A DNA stretch of 64,000 nt from Halorhabdus rudnickae (GCF_900880625.1 NZ_CAAHFB010000001.1:186001-250000), one strand, 5' to 3'. Positions 1-8,523 are shown, counted from the first letter of the stretch. The notes: generated from the letters alone by a model not told the origin. A program made the numbers and translations.

Positions 1-684
1 CCGGTGGACGTGATCGTCGGCCCCGGCAACCGGTGGGTCACCGCCGCGAAAGCCGAAGTGCGGGGCGACGTCCGTATCGACATGCTCGCCGGTCCCAGTG
101 AGGTGCTGACGCTGACTGACGACATTGCGGACCCGGAGATCGTCGCCGCCGAGGTCGTCGCCCAGGCCGAACACGACCCCAACGCCGGCGTCGTCGCGGT
201 GACACCCGATGCCGACCACGCCGCGGCCGTCGCCGAGGAGATCGACCGACAGGTGCCACAACGCGAGCGTGAAGACATCGTCCGCGAGGCCCTGGCCAAC
301 GATGCCAGCGGTGTCTTCCTCGCCGAATCGATGGACGAAGCGGTCGCGTTCAGCGAGGACTACGCTCCGGAACACATCTTCGTCCACGCCGCGAACGAAC
401 GCGATCTGCTCGAACGGATCACCAACTACGGGTCGGCGTTCGTCGGCGAGTTCACGCCCGTCGCTGCCGGCGACTACGCCAGCGGGACTAATCACGTCCT
501 GCCGACCGGTGGCTCGGCGTCGATCGCTAGTGGCCTCTCCGTGGACGATTTCGTCCGCCCGGCGACCTACCAGCAACTCTCCGAAGAAGGGCTAGAAACG
601 CTCCGTGAGACGATCACGACGTTAGCCGAGGCGGAGGGACTCGAAGCACATGCCCACAGCGTCGAGACGCGCTTCGAGGAGTGA
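1..684 (+). CDS. hisD: Histidinol dehydrogenase, C-terminal part (5' end outside window)
   Basis: HisD carries out the last two steps of histidine synthesis, the NAD-dependent oxidation of histidinol to histidine. The open frame runs in from the left window edge, so the 5' half is missing. About 227 residues remain. They carry family signatures: a VGPGNRWVTAAK segment, DMLAGPSEVL, the APEHIFVHA block and the GTNHVLPTGG segment, followed by a long C-terminal helix region. The frame is open to a TGA at 682-684. No start can be assigned inside the window. The identification rests on several consecutive conserved blocks of the family. Confidence 0.95.
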   Translation, partial: PVDVIVGPGNRWVTAAKAEVRGDVRIDMLAGPSEVLTLTDDIADPEIVAAEVVAQAEHDPNAGVVAVTPDADHAAAVAEEIDRQVPQREREDIVREALANDASGVFLAESMDEAVAFSEDYAPEHIFVHAANERDLLERITNYGSAFVGEFTPVAAGDYASGTNHVLPTGGSASIASGLSVDDFVRPATYQQLSEEGLETLRETITTLAEAEGLEAHAHSVETRFEE

Positions 685-752
685 GAGAACCCGTCCGTGA
701 CCGGTGTTGGGATTGACAACCTATTTTGCGTTGGCTTTCGGATCCGTAAGGC

Positions 753-914
753 ATGGATGCTGATAGCCTGGGCTGGCGTCTCGACGCCGTGTTGTTCCTC
801 TCGGTGGTTAACTTGGCCGTCTTGGTGGGTATCGGATTCAAGTACGCGTTCGACGAAACTTTCGCGGTAGTCGTGTTCGCTGGACTGATCGGATACGGCC
901 TCTTTCGTCGCTGA
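753..914 (+). CDS. Small membrane protein, 53 aa
   Basis: An ATG at 753 opens a 53-residue frame ending at TGA 912-914. A hydrophilic start (MDADSLGWRLDAV) leads into a hydrophobic stretch at about residues 13-29. A short charged link (KYAFDE) follows, then a second hydrophobic stretch to residue 50, ending in two arginines. This predicts two membrane segments. An AT-rich element lies at 719-726, about 27-30 nt before the ATG, which fits a leaderless archaeal transcript. It lies between hisD and a convergent gene. Function unknown; coding status rests on frame, composition and promoter spacing. Confidence 0.6.
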   Translation: MDADSLGWRLDAVLFLSVVNLAVLVGIGFKYAFDETFAVVVFAGLIGYGLFRR

Positions 915-933
915 AACGGCCATCGAACGTCGC

Positions 934-1824
934 TCAGGGATTGTCGTTCGTCGACTCTTGTTCCCAGACACGGAACCCCTCGCCCGTCGCCTCGCCGAGT
1001 TGCCTGGCCTCGCCCTTCGCTTCCAGCACAGCCGGTGGCTCGAAGCGCGGGCCGAGTTCGTCAGCTAGCTCTTCCATGGCGACCAGGCGATCGTCCAGTC
1101 CCGATCGATCGGCACTGGCGAGCGGTCCTTCGACGTGACCGAACCCGGCCTCCATCACGGCATCTATCTCGGCGGGGGTCGCCACGTCAGCCTCGACCGC
1201 ACGCATAGCCTCCGCTTGCAGGGCCAGCTGGAGGCGCCGCGAGAGTAGCCCCGGAACGTCGTGGACGGCGACGGGCGTCTAGCCGAGTTCCCGGACGAAC
1301 CCGGCGGCGGTCTCGACCGTCCGATTGTCGGTCTGATCGGCGCGGACGATCTCGATCACGCCCGGCTCGCCGTCGGTCGTGACCGTCGATAGCCCCACGG
1401 CCCGCCCAGGCCGTTCGAGGCCGACCGCGATCGCTGTCATCTCCGCCCGGTCGACGCAGGTCCCGAGCATGGCGTCGGCACCGATTTCCTCCTCGATCGC
1501 GGCCAGTCGGTCCCGAACAGTTTCGATGTCGCCGCCCCGGGTTTCGATCACGACATCGGCCCCGTCGACGGCAGTTTCGAGGTCGGTCGTGCCGTCGATC
1601 CGATCGAGGCGGGCCGCAGGCTGGGGCTCGGCGGCCGCGCCGAGTGCCTCCTCGATCGCGTCGATGGCGTCCATGACGGCGGTCGCCTCCGATCCACAGA
1701 GGCTGATCGCGGGCGGATCCCCGGCGGCCTCACCGGTCCCGTGTCCGGATCGGGCCGTTCCCGAGACGGCCGCTTTCGCGAACTGTCTGGCAGCCTCCTC
1801 GGTGCCGATGATCGCGACGTTCAT
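934..1824 (-). pseudogene. 3-hydroxyacyl-CoA dehydrogenase-like gene with one in-frame TAG
   Basis: Read on the minus strand, ATG 1824 opens 181 codons ending in RELG, then a TAG (1279-1281). The same frame continues without another lesion through TPVAVHDVPGLLSRRL to TGA at 934-936. Together this gives about 296 codons, the usual length of the family, with an N-terminal NAD-binding domain and a C-terminal helical domain. Family members normally have a lysine before TPV, so AAG to TAG would explain the stop. The N-terminal part is divergent: the Gly-rich dinucleotide loop reads GTEEAA instead of GxGxxG, and the usual GLHFxNP catalytic-histidine segment reads GLSTVTT. It may have lost dehydrogenase activity before the stop arose. 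A sequencing error or readthrough cannot be excluded. Confidence 0.75.
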
Positions 1825-1863
1825 GGGCAGACAGTCGACGCGATTCCCGATAAGAGTTTGTCC

Positions 1864-2586
1864 TCACTCACTCACAGCTAGCGGGTGTACGAACGTCTCG
1901 GGGTCGACATCGGTCGATTGGAGCGCCCGAAGCCCGTTCAACGCGATCAGCCCGAAGCCGACCTTCGCCACCACGTCGATGTACGTGATGACCAGCGAAC
2001 TCGTCTCGGCGTCCATCAATCCGTACCCTGTCGGAGCCAGCACCCAGATGATCGGATAGACCAGCCAGAGGACGATGACGAAGTTCCGGAGCTTCCGGTA
2101 GAGGCCGGCCTGCACGACCGATAGGTCCTCGGCGCTGTCGGACGCCTCCACGACCAGCAGGTAGACGACGCCGACGAACGCCAGGCTGCCCGCAAGGAAG
2201 AATATCTCTTTTAACGGCGTGGCGAGCAGTGCCCCGATGAACCCGAACACAATTGTCGCAGCCTGCAGACCGACCGCCGCCCCGATCACCCGTCGGCTGG
2301 CACCGGCTATCACGGCGATGAACAGGACGTGCAGCGGCGTCGTCAGCAACCAGTCGACGTAGCGGGGGATGAACACTGCCGTCCCGGCGCTTGCATCGAG
2401 TGCGCCGATCCCGAGTGCCATCAGTCCGTAGGCGACCGTCGCGATGAGCGTGACGATCACCACGTCAGCGTACGTACGGTACCACTCGCGGGGCAGGACG
2501 ACGAACCCGTAGGCGAGTCCGATGCTTCCCAGTGCCATCCCGAGCGTGCCCAGCGTGAACCAGAGTGTGATGTCGATCTCGATCAT
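1864..2586 (-). CDS. sopII: Sensory rhodopsin II (phoborhodopsin)
   Basis: A seven-helix retinal protein of 240 aa that senses blue light and drives photorepellent behaviour through HtrII. Lys208 in helix G (IDVVAKVGFG) is the retinal Schiff-base site. Asp204 and Asp78 are the carboxylate residues near it, with Arg75. Helix C reads D78-W-L-L-T82 and has Phe89 where proton pumps carry the donor Asp, which marks a sensor, not a pump. Tyr177, Pro178 and Trp181 of helix F are kept, as is Tyr202, which matches a transducer-contact tyrosine. Odd: residue 207, next to the lysine, is Ala where the Natronomonas protein has functionally important Thr204. It follows htrII by 3 nt, so the two are co-transcribed. 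Confidence 0.93.
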   Translation of the reverse strand: MIEIDITLWFTLGTLGMALGSIGLAYGFVVLPREWYRTYADVVIVTLIATVAYGLMALGIGALDASAGTAVFIPRYVDWLLTTPLHVLFIAVIAGASRRVIGAAVGLQAATIVFGFIGALLATPLKEIFFLAGSLAFVGVVYLLVVEASDSAEDLSVVQAGLYRKLRNFVIVLWLVYPIIWVLAPTGYGLMDAETSSLVITYIDVVAKVGFGLIALNGLRALQSTDVDPETFVHPLAVSE

Positions 2587-2589
2587 GGG

Positions 2590-4884
2590 TTAGTCCTCCA
2601 TTGCGGTCGCCGTCCGGGCGTTATCGGCGCCGGAGCGATCGACCTCGAAGCGTGCGAGTAGCGACTCGAGTTCGTCGGATCGCTGGCGTAACTCACCGGC
2701 CGACTCAGAGACCTCCGCGATCGAATCGGTCTGTTCGTCGGCCGCCGACGCCACCGTGTCGGCCTCCCTGGTCGTCTGCTGGCTGATCGCCGCGAGGTCG
2801 TCGACCATCGTCATCACCTGCTGAGCGGTGTGTGCCTGATCTTCGGTCGCGTCGTCGATTTCCTGGATCCCCCGATCTGCTTCTTCGGCGTGTTCGACGA
2901 TCGTCTCTAAGGACTCGACGGCTTCAGTGACGGTTTCGACCCCTTCGCTCATCCGTTCACTCGTTGACTCCATCGTCTCGACTGTTTCGCCGGCCTGGTC
3001 CTGGATAGCCTCGATACGGGCCTCGATGTCGCCGGCAGCGTCTTTGGTCTCTTCGGCCAGTTCCTTGATCTCGTCGGCGACCACGGCGAAGCCTTCGCCG
3101 CCGCCCGAGTGGGCCGCCTCGATCGAGGCGTTGATCGCCAGCATGTTCGTCTGGTCGACGATCTGTGTGATCAGGTCGACGATCTCGCTGATCTCCTCGA
3201 CGTCGTCGTCGAGTTCGTTGATCGCCTGTCTGGTGCGTTCGGTCTCTTCCTCGATGGCGTTCATCTCCGTGATGGCCTCCTTGGCGGCCTGTTGACCGGT
3301 CTCGCCGACCTCGGCGGCCTCCCGGGAGGTGGAAGCGACCTCCTGGGCGGAACTGGCGACTTGCTGGGCCGACGCCGAAAGGTTCTCCATCTCGTCCGCG
3401 ATGTCCTGGAGGCGCTCGCTCTGTTCGCTGGCGCCGTCGAAGATCTCCTCGATCGACTGGCTGACTTGCTCGCTGGCTTCGCTCACCTGGTCGGCGTTGC
3501 GCCGGACCGTGTCACTCGAACGAGCTACCTCGTCGGCGAATGCCTCGACGTCCGCGACAGTCGCCTCGAGAGCCGCGAGCGCCTCGTTGAGCTCTTCCCC
3601 GACGGTCTGCATCGCCTCGTTGTCGCTTTCGGGGTCCACTCGGCGGGTGAGATCACCGTCGGCGACATCGTCGAGGACGGCCCCGTACTCGGCGGCTTTG
3701 GTCTCCAAGTGTGAAGACAGTGCCTCCATTTCCTCGCGTTCTCGTTCGGCCTCCTTTCGGGCCGATTCGGCGTCCTCTTGGGCGGATTCGGCTTCCTCCC
3801 GGGCCGACTCGGCTGCAGCGATCTGCTCGCGTAACGAGTCGCGCATGTCCGAAAGGGCTGCGTACAGCGATCCGATCTCGTCGTCGCGTTCGCTCGTGAG
3901 GTCGACGTCGAGATCGCCCCTGCCCATCGCTTCCGCCCGATTGGCCAGCTGTCGGAGAGAAAGCGCCGTGTTCGATCCGACGGTGACGCCGATCAGCCCG
4001 AGGTTGATGATCGCCAGCAACACCAGACCGAGCAGGTCGGCGTTGATCTGGTTCGTGAGCGCGTACGCCCGATCGGCGGGCATGTGCGTCATTACCGTCC
4101 ACTCCAGCGTCGACAGCTTTGCCATCCCCATGACCGTCTCGCCCTCGCGGTCGAAGGCAACGTCGCCGGCCGAGAGGCTTCCGACGTCGTGTCCCGATGT
4201 GGTCAAGATCTTGCTCGCATTGGGGTGGGCCACGTACTCGCCTGCCTCATTGACGACGACAGTCGACGTGTCGTTCTCACCGGCGAGTCCTTCCGCGCGT
4301 TTCTCCAGGTCGACCATGTAGACGAGTGCGCGGTCCTCGGCCCCCTCGACGGGCGAGATCACGGCGACGATCGGGTGATCGACGATCGGGACCGAGAACG
4401 GGTCAGTGACGTGGACGTCGTCGGGTCCATCGAACGTCGGCGGGTCGGTGGCGAATGCGGCACCCTGCTGGGCCGGATCGAGGCCGACCATCTCGTCGCT
4501 CGAACTGGTCAGAAATTCCATCTCGGCCGTGTTCAGATAGTGGACGGCGACCACGTCTTTCGGGACGTTCTCGCTCTCGATCATCCGATCGAGAGCCGGC
4601 TTGATCCGGTCGACGTCGTCGGACGCAAACACGGGCAGTTTCGATGTCGTCCGCACGTCATCCGTCACGGCCGACACCCACGTGTCGAGGTGGGCAGCCT
4701 GGGCGTTGGCCTGACCCGTGAGATCGCGTTCGACATCGTCCCGGAGTTCACCCGATGTCTGCGCGCTGATCACCACGCCAAACGCGAGCATTACGAGGAT
4801 CGCAAACGCGAGCGCGACACCCAATCGCGCGGTGTATCGCTCGCGGACGATGGCGGGGAGTAAACCAGAGCTATCGCCTGACAT
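2590..4884 (-). CDS. htrII: Sensory rhodopsin II transducer HtrII (methyl-accepting)
   Basis: Signal transducer for sensory rhodopsin II, about 764 aa. The chosen ATG at 4884 (MSGDSSGLLP) gives the standard short cytoplasmic start; the frame stays open 33 codons further upstream. TM1 lies at about residues 20-41 and TM2 at about 283-306, with some 240 residues outside the membrane between them. A HAMP domain follows, then a long coiled-coil signalling region with the conserved hairpin tip (around TNMLAINASIEAAH). The large external domain resembles the Halobacterium HtrII type, which also senses serine, and is absent from the short Natronomonas form. First gene of an operon with sopII; its 3' end is 3 nt from the rhodopsin start. 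The ligand is inferred, not shown. Confidence 0.93.
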   Translation of the reverse strand: MSGDSSGLLPAIVRERYTARLGVALAFAILVMLAFGVVISAQTSGELRDDVERDLTGQANAQAAHLDTWVSAVTDDVRTTSKLPVFASDDVDRIKPALDRMIESENVPKDVVAVHYLNTAEMEFLTSSSDEMVGLDPAQQGAAFATDPPTFDGPDDVHVTDPFSVPIVDHPIVAVISPVEGAEDRALVYMVDLEKRAEGLAGENDTSTVVVNEAGEYVAHPNASKILTTSGHDVGSLSAGDVAFDREGETVMGMAKLSTLEWTVMTHMPADRAYALTNQINADLLGLVLLAIINLGLIGVTVGSNTALSLRQLANRAEAMGRGDLDVDLTSERDDEIGSLYAALSDMRDSLREQIAAAESAREEAESAQEDAESARKEAEREREEMEALSSHLETKAAEYGAVLDDVADGDLTRRVDPESDNEAMQTVGEELNEALAALEATVADVEAFADEVARSSDTVRRNADQVSEASEQVSQSIEEIFDGASEQSERLQDIADEMENLSASAQQVASSAQEVASTSREAAEVGETGQQAAKEAITEMNAIEEETERTRQAINELDDDVEEISEIVDLITQIVDQTNMLAINASIEAAHSGGGEGFAVVADEIKELAEETKDAAGDIEARIEAIQDQAGETVETMESTSERMSEGVETVTEAVESLETIVEHAEEADRGIQEIDDATEDQAHTAQQVMTMVDDLAAISQQTTREADTVASAADEQTDSIAEVSESAGELRQRSDELESLLARFEVDRSGADNARTATAMED

Positions 4885-5071
4885 TATCGTGTTTCTCGGG
4901 GCAGTTGCCCGTAAAGGTCCGCACCCAATTTTCACGGGTGATAACCCGCGGCTGGCCGAATCCAGCTCCGTGACGGTTTCCACGCGGGATCGTTCCGTCG
5001 AACACAGTCCGTCGGGGCGGCTATCTGACCCAAACAGTCATTGTGGCTGGCTGTGACCGTCATACCGAACG

Positions 5072-6517
5072 ATGGCGGACGCAGGTGACCACCCCAGTGG
5101 GGATCCGTTCGATCCAGTTCGGGAGGTCATGGCGGAGCCCTCGGAGGCGACCGACTCCGTGCCGAGGCTGTTGGGTCTTCTCGACACCGGGGAGCCGACG
5201 GTCCGGCTTGCCGGGACGTTCGGACTCTGTCTCGTGGCTGTCGCCGATCCCGATTCGATCCCGACTATCGTCACCCGTCTGGCCGATCGACTCGAGGGAG
5301 AGGGTCGCGCCGAAGCGACGGTCGCTTACGAGTACCTCGTTTCGCAGTATCCCCGTCGCGTCGACGAGGTACTGCGAGAGCGCGACGACTCCGGCCAAGC
5401 GACCCCTCCCGGTCGCGGGAACGACAGCACGACCGACAGAGACGACGTCGGTCGCGTTCGTCCGCCGGGGGTCGGCGCCTACGATCCGCGGACGGTCGAA
5501 CCGAACCGGAGTGTCATCGATCCTGCTGATCCACAGCGCCACCCGGAGGCGGACGAGCCCGACTCCCCATCGAACGGACCGGAGACGGCGGCAGATGATC
5601 CGTCCGGGCCGACGCCGGGCAGATTCCGATCCGAGCCGACCGACAGACAGCAGTGGAACCGACTGTACGAGCGTCTCTCGGCGATCGTCGACCACAGCCG
5701 CTTCGAGGACCTGATGGTCCTCTCCGGACGGACGCGGGATCGGTACGCCGACGTCTCTCGCGTCCTTGCCGTGAAAGATTCTGCGGAACGTGCGATCGCG
5801 TTGCGACTGTTCCACCCTCCTCGTGAGGATCGAGACGCTTTCGTCGCGGATCTTTCAGACGCGCTGGCCGAGTGGCGGGCGGTCGGTGACCACTCGAACA
5901 TCGTGACGGTGTTCGACGTCGGGGACCGTCCACAGCCTTGGGCGGCGACCGAGCCCATTGTCGAGACGCTGGCCGACCGGGCCGGGCGCCTGGAGCCACC
6001 CGCTGCCGTCTCGCTCGCGATCGACCTCGCCGATGGCCTGGCCTACGCCCACCAGCACGGCGTGATCCACGGCGGCCTCGATCCGGAGAACGTTGCTCTG
6101 CCCGGCGCTGACGAAACGCCGGAAACCGGCGCGCTGGACAACTTCGCCCTGCTGGGCGTCTACCGGTGGTACGTGACACCGGCGACTTGTCTCGACCCTC
6201 GCTATGCAGCCCCGGAGTACTACGACCGTCGCTTCGGCCGCATCGACCACGCCACGGACGTCTATCACCTTGGGGCGGTCCTCTATCGGCTCTTGACGGG
6301 CCGACCGCCGTTCGTCGGTCCCTTCGACGCGATACGGGAAAGCGTCATGCAGGACGAACCGCCGGAACCGTCGTCAGTGGCCGATCTCCCGAACAGACTG
6401 GATCGGATCGTCACCAAGGCAATGGGCAAACACACCCTGGGGCGATACGAAACAATCAATGATCTCCGGGGAGACCTGGCTCGCGTGCACGAGGAGTTGA
6501 CTACGGATGCTGAGTGA
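5072..6517 (+). CDS. HEAT-repeat protein with degenerate Ser/Thr kinase domain (pseudokinase)
   Basis: 481 aa. Residues about 25-100 look like HEAT/ARM helical repeats. Residues about 100-190 form a Pro/Asp-rich linker. Residues about 195-475 have the order of a eukaryotic-type protein kinase. Fold-keeping motifs remain: an APE-like AAPEYY at 379-384, the DVYHLGAVLYRLLTG helix at 396-410 and a C-terminal RYETI segment. Catalytic positions do not: the VAIK lysine is Arg245 (IALRLF), the HRDLKPEN loop reads HGGLDPEN (333-340) with Gly for the catalytic Asp and Asp for Lys, and DFG reads DNF (356-358). It is therefore probably a pseudokinase scaffold. It is transcribed divergently from htrII and overlaps the next gene by 11 nt. 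Confidence 0.8.
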   Translation: MADAGDHPSGDPFDPVREVMAEPSEATDSVPRLLGLLDTGEPTVRLAGTFGLCLVAVADPDSIPTIVTRLADRLEGEGRAEATVAYEYLVSQYPRRVDEVLRERDDSGQATPPGRGNDSTTDRDDVGRVRPPGVGAYDPRTVEPNRSVIDPADPQRHPEADEPDSPSNGPETAADDPSGPTPGRFRSEPTDRQQWNRLYERLSAIVDHSRFEDLMVLSGRTRDRYADVSRVLAVKDSAERAIALRLFHPPREDRDAFVADLSDALAEWRAVGDHSNIVTVFDVGDRPQPWAATEPIVETLADRAGRLEPPAAVSLAIDLADGLAYAHQHGVIHGGLDPENVALPGADETPETGALDNFALLGVYRWYVTPATCLDPRYAAPEYYDRRFGRIDHATDVYHLGAVLYRLLTGRPPFVGPFDAIRESVMQDEPPEPSSVADLPNRLDRIVTKAMGKHTLGRYETINDLRGDLARVHEELTTDAE

Positions 6518-7265
6518 CGGCGGCCTGGGCACGGCGTCCGACGTCGCAATCGGGCTGACCGAGATCGGCGGCAATCCGAACCTGACGTTCGTCTACTTCA
6601 TCGCGTTCGTCCTGATCGGCGCGCTCGGCGTCCGCTTTTGCGTTTACGCGCTCTGGAACCGGCGGGCGAGTGACCTCCCCTCCCAGGCGTCGATCTGGGC
6701 GTCGCTCGCGTTGGTCGGCGGCGCCGCGGCGATCTACGGGATCGTCGGCGTCCTCGACATCGTCGTCGATGGGATTCCCTCCGTCCGGACGGCCGTCTTC
6801 CTCGGATTCGTCCTCCTGCTCGCGTTGACGATGCGCTCGATCGCCCGCGAGGGCTCGCTCGATAACGCCGACGCTGACGAGGGAAGGGGGTCCGGTCGGG
6901 CCGTCGTTGGCGTCTTCGTCATCGCCGTCGTGGGCGTCCTCGTCGGGGAAGTGCTCGGCCTCGAGCGCCGACCGATCGTGGTGCTGGCCGGCGTCGGTGC
7001 GATCGTCTTCGCCACCTACGGCTACTGGTACGGCCGGTCACAGCTCTCCCGGTCGATGGTTCAGGGGACGATGCTCGATACGCTGTTGCGTCACCTGCTC
7101 CCCGTCCTTGCCTTTGGCGCCGCCGTTCCGGCGATCGAACTGGTGATCCTCGGCGGGATCGACCGCACGATCGTCCTCCACGTCCAGGTCGTCTTCGTCA
7201 TCATGACCGCGACGGCATTGATGACTGCAAACATCAAACTCCGGCAGAACCTCGCGCGGTTGTGA
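6507..7265 (+). CDS. Seven-helix membrane protein of unknown function
   Basis: 252 aa with seven hydrophobic segments at about residues 28-52, 60-86, 94-113, 130-152, 155-178, 190-214 and 218-245. An acidic loop (NADADEGRGSGR) lies between the third and fourth. There is no retinal-binding lysine motif in the last helix, so this is not a rhodopsin, although it sits near sopII. The ATG overlaps the last codons of the pseudokinase gene by 11 nt, so the two are almost certainly translated from one message. They may form a membrane-anchored regulatory pair; that is inference. I recognise no named family. Confidence 0.75.
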   Translation: MLSDGGLGTASDVAIGLTEIGGNPNLTFVYFIAFVLIGALGVRFCVYALWNRRASDLPSQASIWASLALVGGAAAIYGIVGVLDIVVDGIPSVRTAVFLGFVLLLALTMRSIAREGSLDNADADEGRGSGRAVVGVFVIAVVGVLVGEVLGLERRPIVVLAGVGAIVFATYGYWYGRSQLSRSMVQGTMLDTLLRHLLPVLAFGAAVPAIELVILGGIDRTIVLHVQVVFVIMTATALMTANIKLRQNLARL

Positions 7266-7276
7266 GCGCCCTGCGA

Positions 7277-7933
7277 TCACGGACAGGCCGCCGGCTCGTC
7301 AGCGATGATCCCGTCGACGCCCATTTTCGCCATGTTTTCGGCCCGGCCGGTGTCGTTGACTGTCCAGGGATAGACCGCGAGGTCAGACCGATGGGCGCGC
7401 TCAAGCAGCGCGAAGTCGACGAGCCGCCAGTGGGGAGCTAGCCCGGCACAGGAAAGCCCCGCTGCGCGTTCGATCCCGGCCTCCGCCGAATCGTCAACGA
7501 TCAGTACCGTCGGCAGGTCAGTCTCTTCGCTCGCCGTCGCGATCACGTCCACGTCGAAAGACGACAGCCAGACCTCGTTGTCGACGCCCTTGATGAGTTT
7601 ACGGACGTCTCTTATCAGCCCGGCCTCTTTCAATTCGAGGTCGAGACCGACGTCTGCAGGGACTGCCTCCAGCACCGATGAAAGCGTCGGGATGCCTTCT
7701 CCCGAACCAGCGACGTCGAGATCCGCTAGTTCCGTGGCGGTCAGGTCGTCAACACGGCCCGTCGCGTCGGTCAGGCGTTCGACGGTCTCGTCGTGGTGGA
7801 CGACGAGTTCTCCCGAGCCACACCGGCGGACGTCGACCTCGATCAGGTCCGCCGTCGGGGCCGCCTGACGGACTGCTACGAGCGTGTTTTCGGGATACAA
7901 CCCGGCGAAGCCACGGTGGGCGATACAGCGCAT
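7277..7933 (-). CDS. Glycerophosphodiester phosphodiesterase family protein
   Basis: 218 aa from ATG 7933 (MRCIAHRGFAGLYPENT). The frame stays open further upstream, but only this start begins at the conserved domain edge. GDPD motifs in order: HRG and PENT at the N-terminus, IEVDVRRCGSGELVVHHDETVERLT with the metal-binding Glu/Asp and catalytic second His, LDLELKEAG, and the C-terminal VYPWTVND with GVDGIIADEP. These form a TIM barrel that hydrolyses glycerophosphodiesters to glycerol-3-phosphate and an alcohol. It has no signal peptide, so it is cytoplasmic. It converges with the 7-TM gene, 11 nt apart. Confidence 0.9.
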   Translation of the reverse strand: MRCIAHRGFAGLYPENTLVAVRQAAPTADLIEVDVRRCGSGELVVHHDETVERLTDATGRVDDLTATELADLDVAGSGEGIPTLSSVLEAVPADVGLDLELKEAGLIRDVRKLIKGVDNEVWLSSFDVDVIATASEETDLPTVLIVDDSAEAGIERAAGLSCAGLAPHWRLVDFALLERAHRSDLAVYPWTVNDTGRAENMAKMGVDGIIADEPAACP

Positions 7934-8077
7934 ATGCTCCGCGAGGCCCGCCGAGCGGTTAGACCTTTGGCCTCCTGACGGTCGGAGTTCCGCGGACAGG
8001 ATCGAACGGCCGACCGGACGAGGAACACAATGGCCGCGGGGCAAACTTACAAGCCGACGGCGCGCGACCACTCGATC

Positions 8078-8260
8078 ATGGCCACGGCGAGTACAGCCGA
8101 AAAAGGGTTCGGGCTATCGATCCTCTTCGTCGTCGTCGCACTGCTGGGTGCGCTCGGGATGTTGCTGGGTGCCGAGGATCAACTGATCGCCGCGACCGGC
8201 TTCGCGGTTGCCATCGTCGCCGGGTCACTCTCGATCGCTGTCCGGCACGTTTTCGATTGA
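8078..8260 (+). CDS. Small membrane protein, 60 aa (DUF7525-like)
   Basis: ATG 8078 (MATASTAEKGFGLSI) gives 60 residues with two hydrophobic segments, about 10-28 and 35-53, and a short charged turn GAEDQ between them. The frame extends upstream to 8030, but the later ATG gives the compact family-like form, and AT-rich sequence around 8041-8051 lies at promoter distance. It looks like the small two-helix proteins common in haloarchaea; the family name is from memory. Function unknown. Confidence 0.65.
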   Translation: MATASTAEKGFGLSILFVVVALLGALGMLLGAEDQLIAATGFAVAIVAGSLSIAVRHVFD

Positions 8261-8267
8261 ACCAACG

Positions 8268-8276
8268 GTTTTTATC
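8268..8276 (+). promoter_or_regulatory. TATA box for leaderless transcription of the DUF7123-type gene
   Basis: The AT-rich run GTTTTTATC lies about 27 nt before the ATG at 8299, the usual distance from archaeal TATA box to transcription start. The message would therefore begin at or next to the start codon. This spacing also decides the start codon over the upstream in-frame ATG at 8257. Confidence 0.6.
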
Positions 8277-8298
8277 GCTCGGCACCCAACGGGCAGGC

Positions 8299-8523
8299 AT
8301 GGCGGAGTTCAGCGAGGAAGAACGGGCTATCCTTGAGTACCTTCACGAGCGCGTGACGGGCGAAGAAGGGTACTTCCGGGCGAAGGGGATCGCCGAGAGC
8401 ATCGGGCTCTCGGCCAAGCAGGTCGGCGTCAGACTCCCCCGTCTCGCCGAGAAGGCCGACGAGGTCGACATCGAGAAGTGGGGTCGGACACGTTCGACAA
8501 CGTGGCGGGTCACCCGAACCTAG
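8299..8523 (+). CDS. Small winged-helix-like protein (DUF7123-like)
   Basis: 74 aa from ATG 8299 (MAEFSEEERAILEYLHERV). The predicted helix order, the AESIGLSAKQVGVRLPRL segment that reads like a recognition helix, and a closing TTWRVTR strand fit a winged-helix DNA-binding fold. The start is set by the TATA box at 8268-8276. A T6 run just after the stop (8531-8536) may end transcription. This matches a widespread haloarchaeal small protein; a regulatory role is inferred from the fold only. Confidence 0.75.
   Translation: MAEFSEEERAILEYLHERVTGEEGYFRAKGIAESIGLSAKQVGVRLPRLAEKADEVDIEKWGRTRSTTWRVTRT

Noticed and set aside
2902-4343. Long + strand frames opposite htrII
   Set aside because: They are Ser/Arg-rich mirrors of the coding strand, common in GC-rich DNA.
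6507-7265. Second rhodopsin near sopII
   Set aside because: Seven helices are present, but there is no lysine motif in the last helix and no Asp/Arg set in the third.
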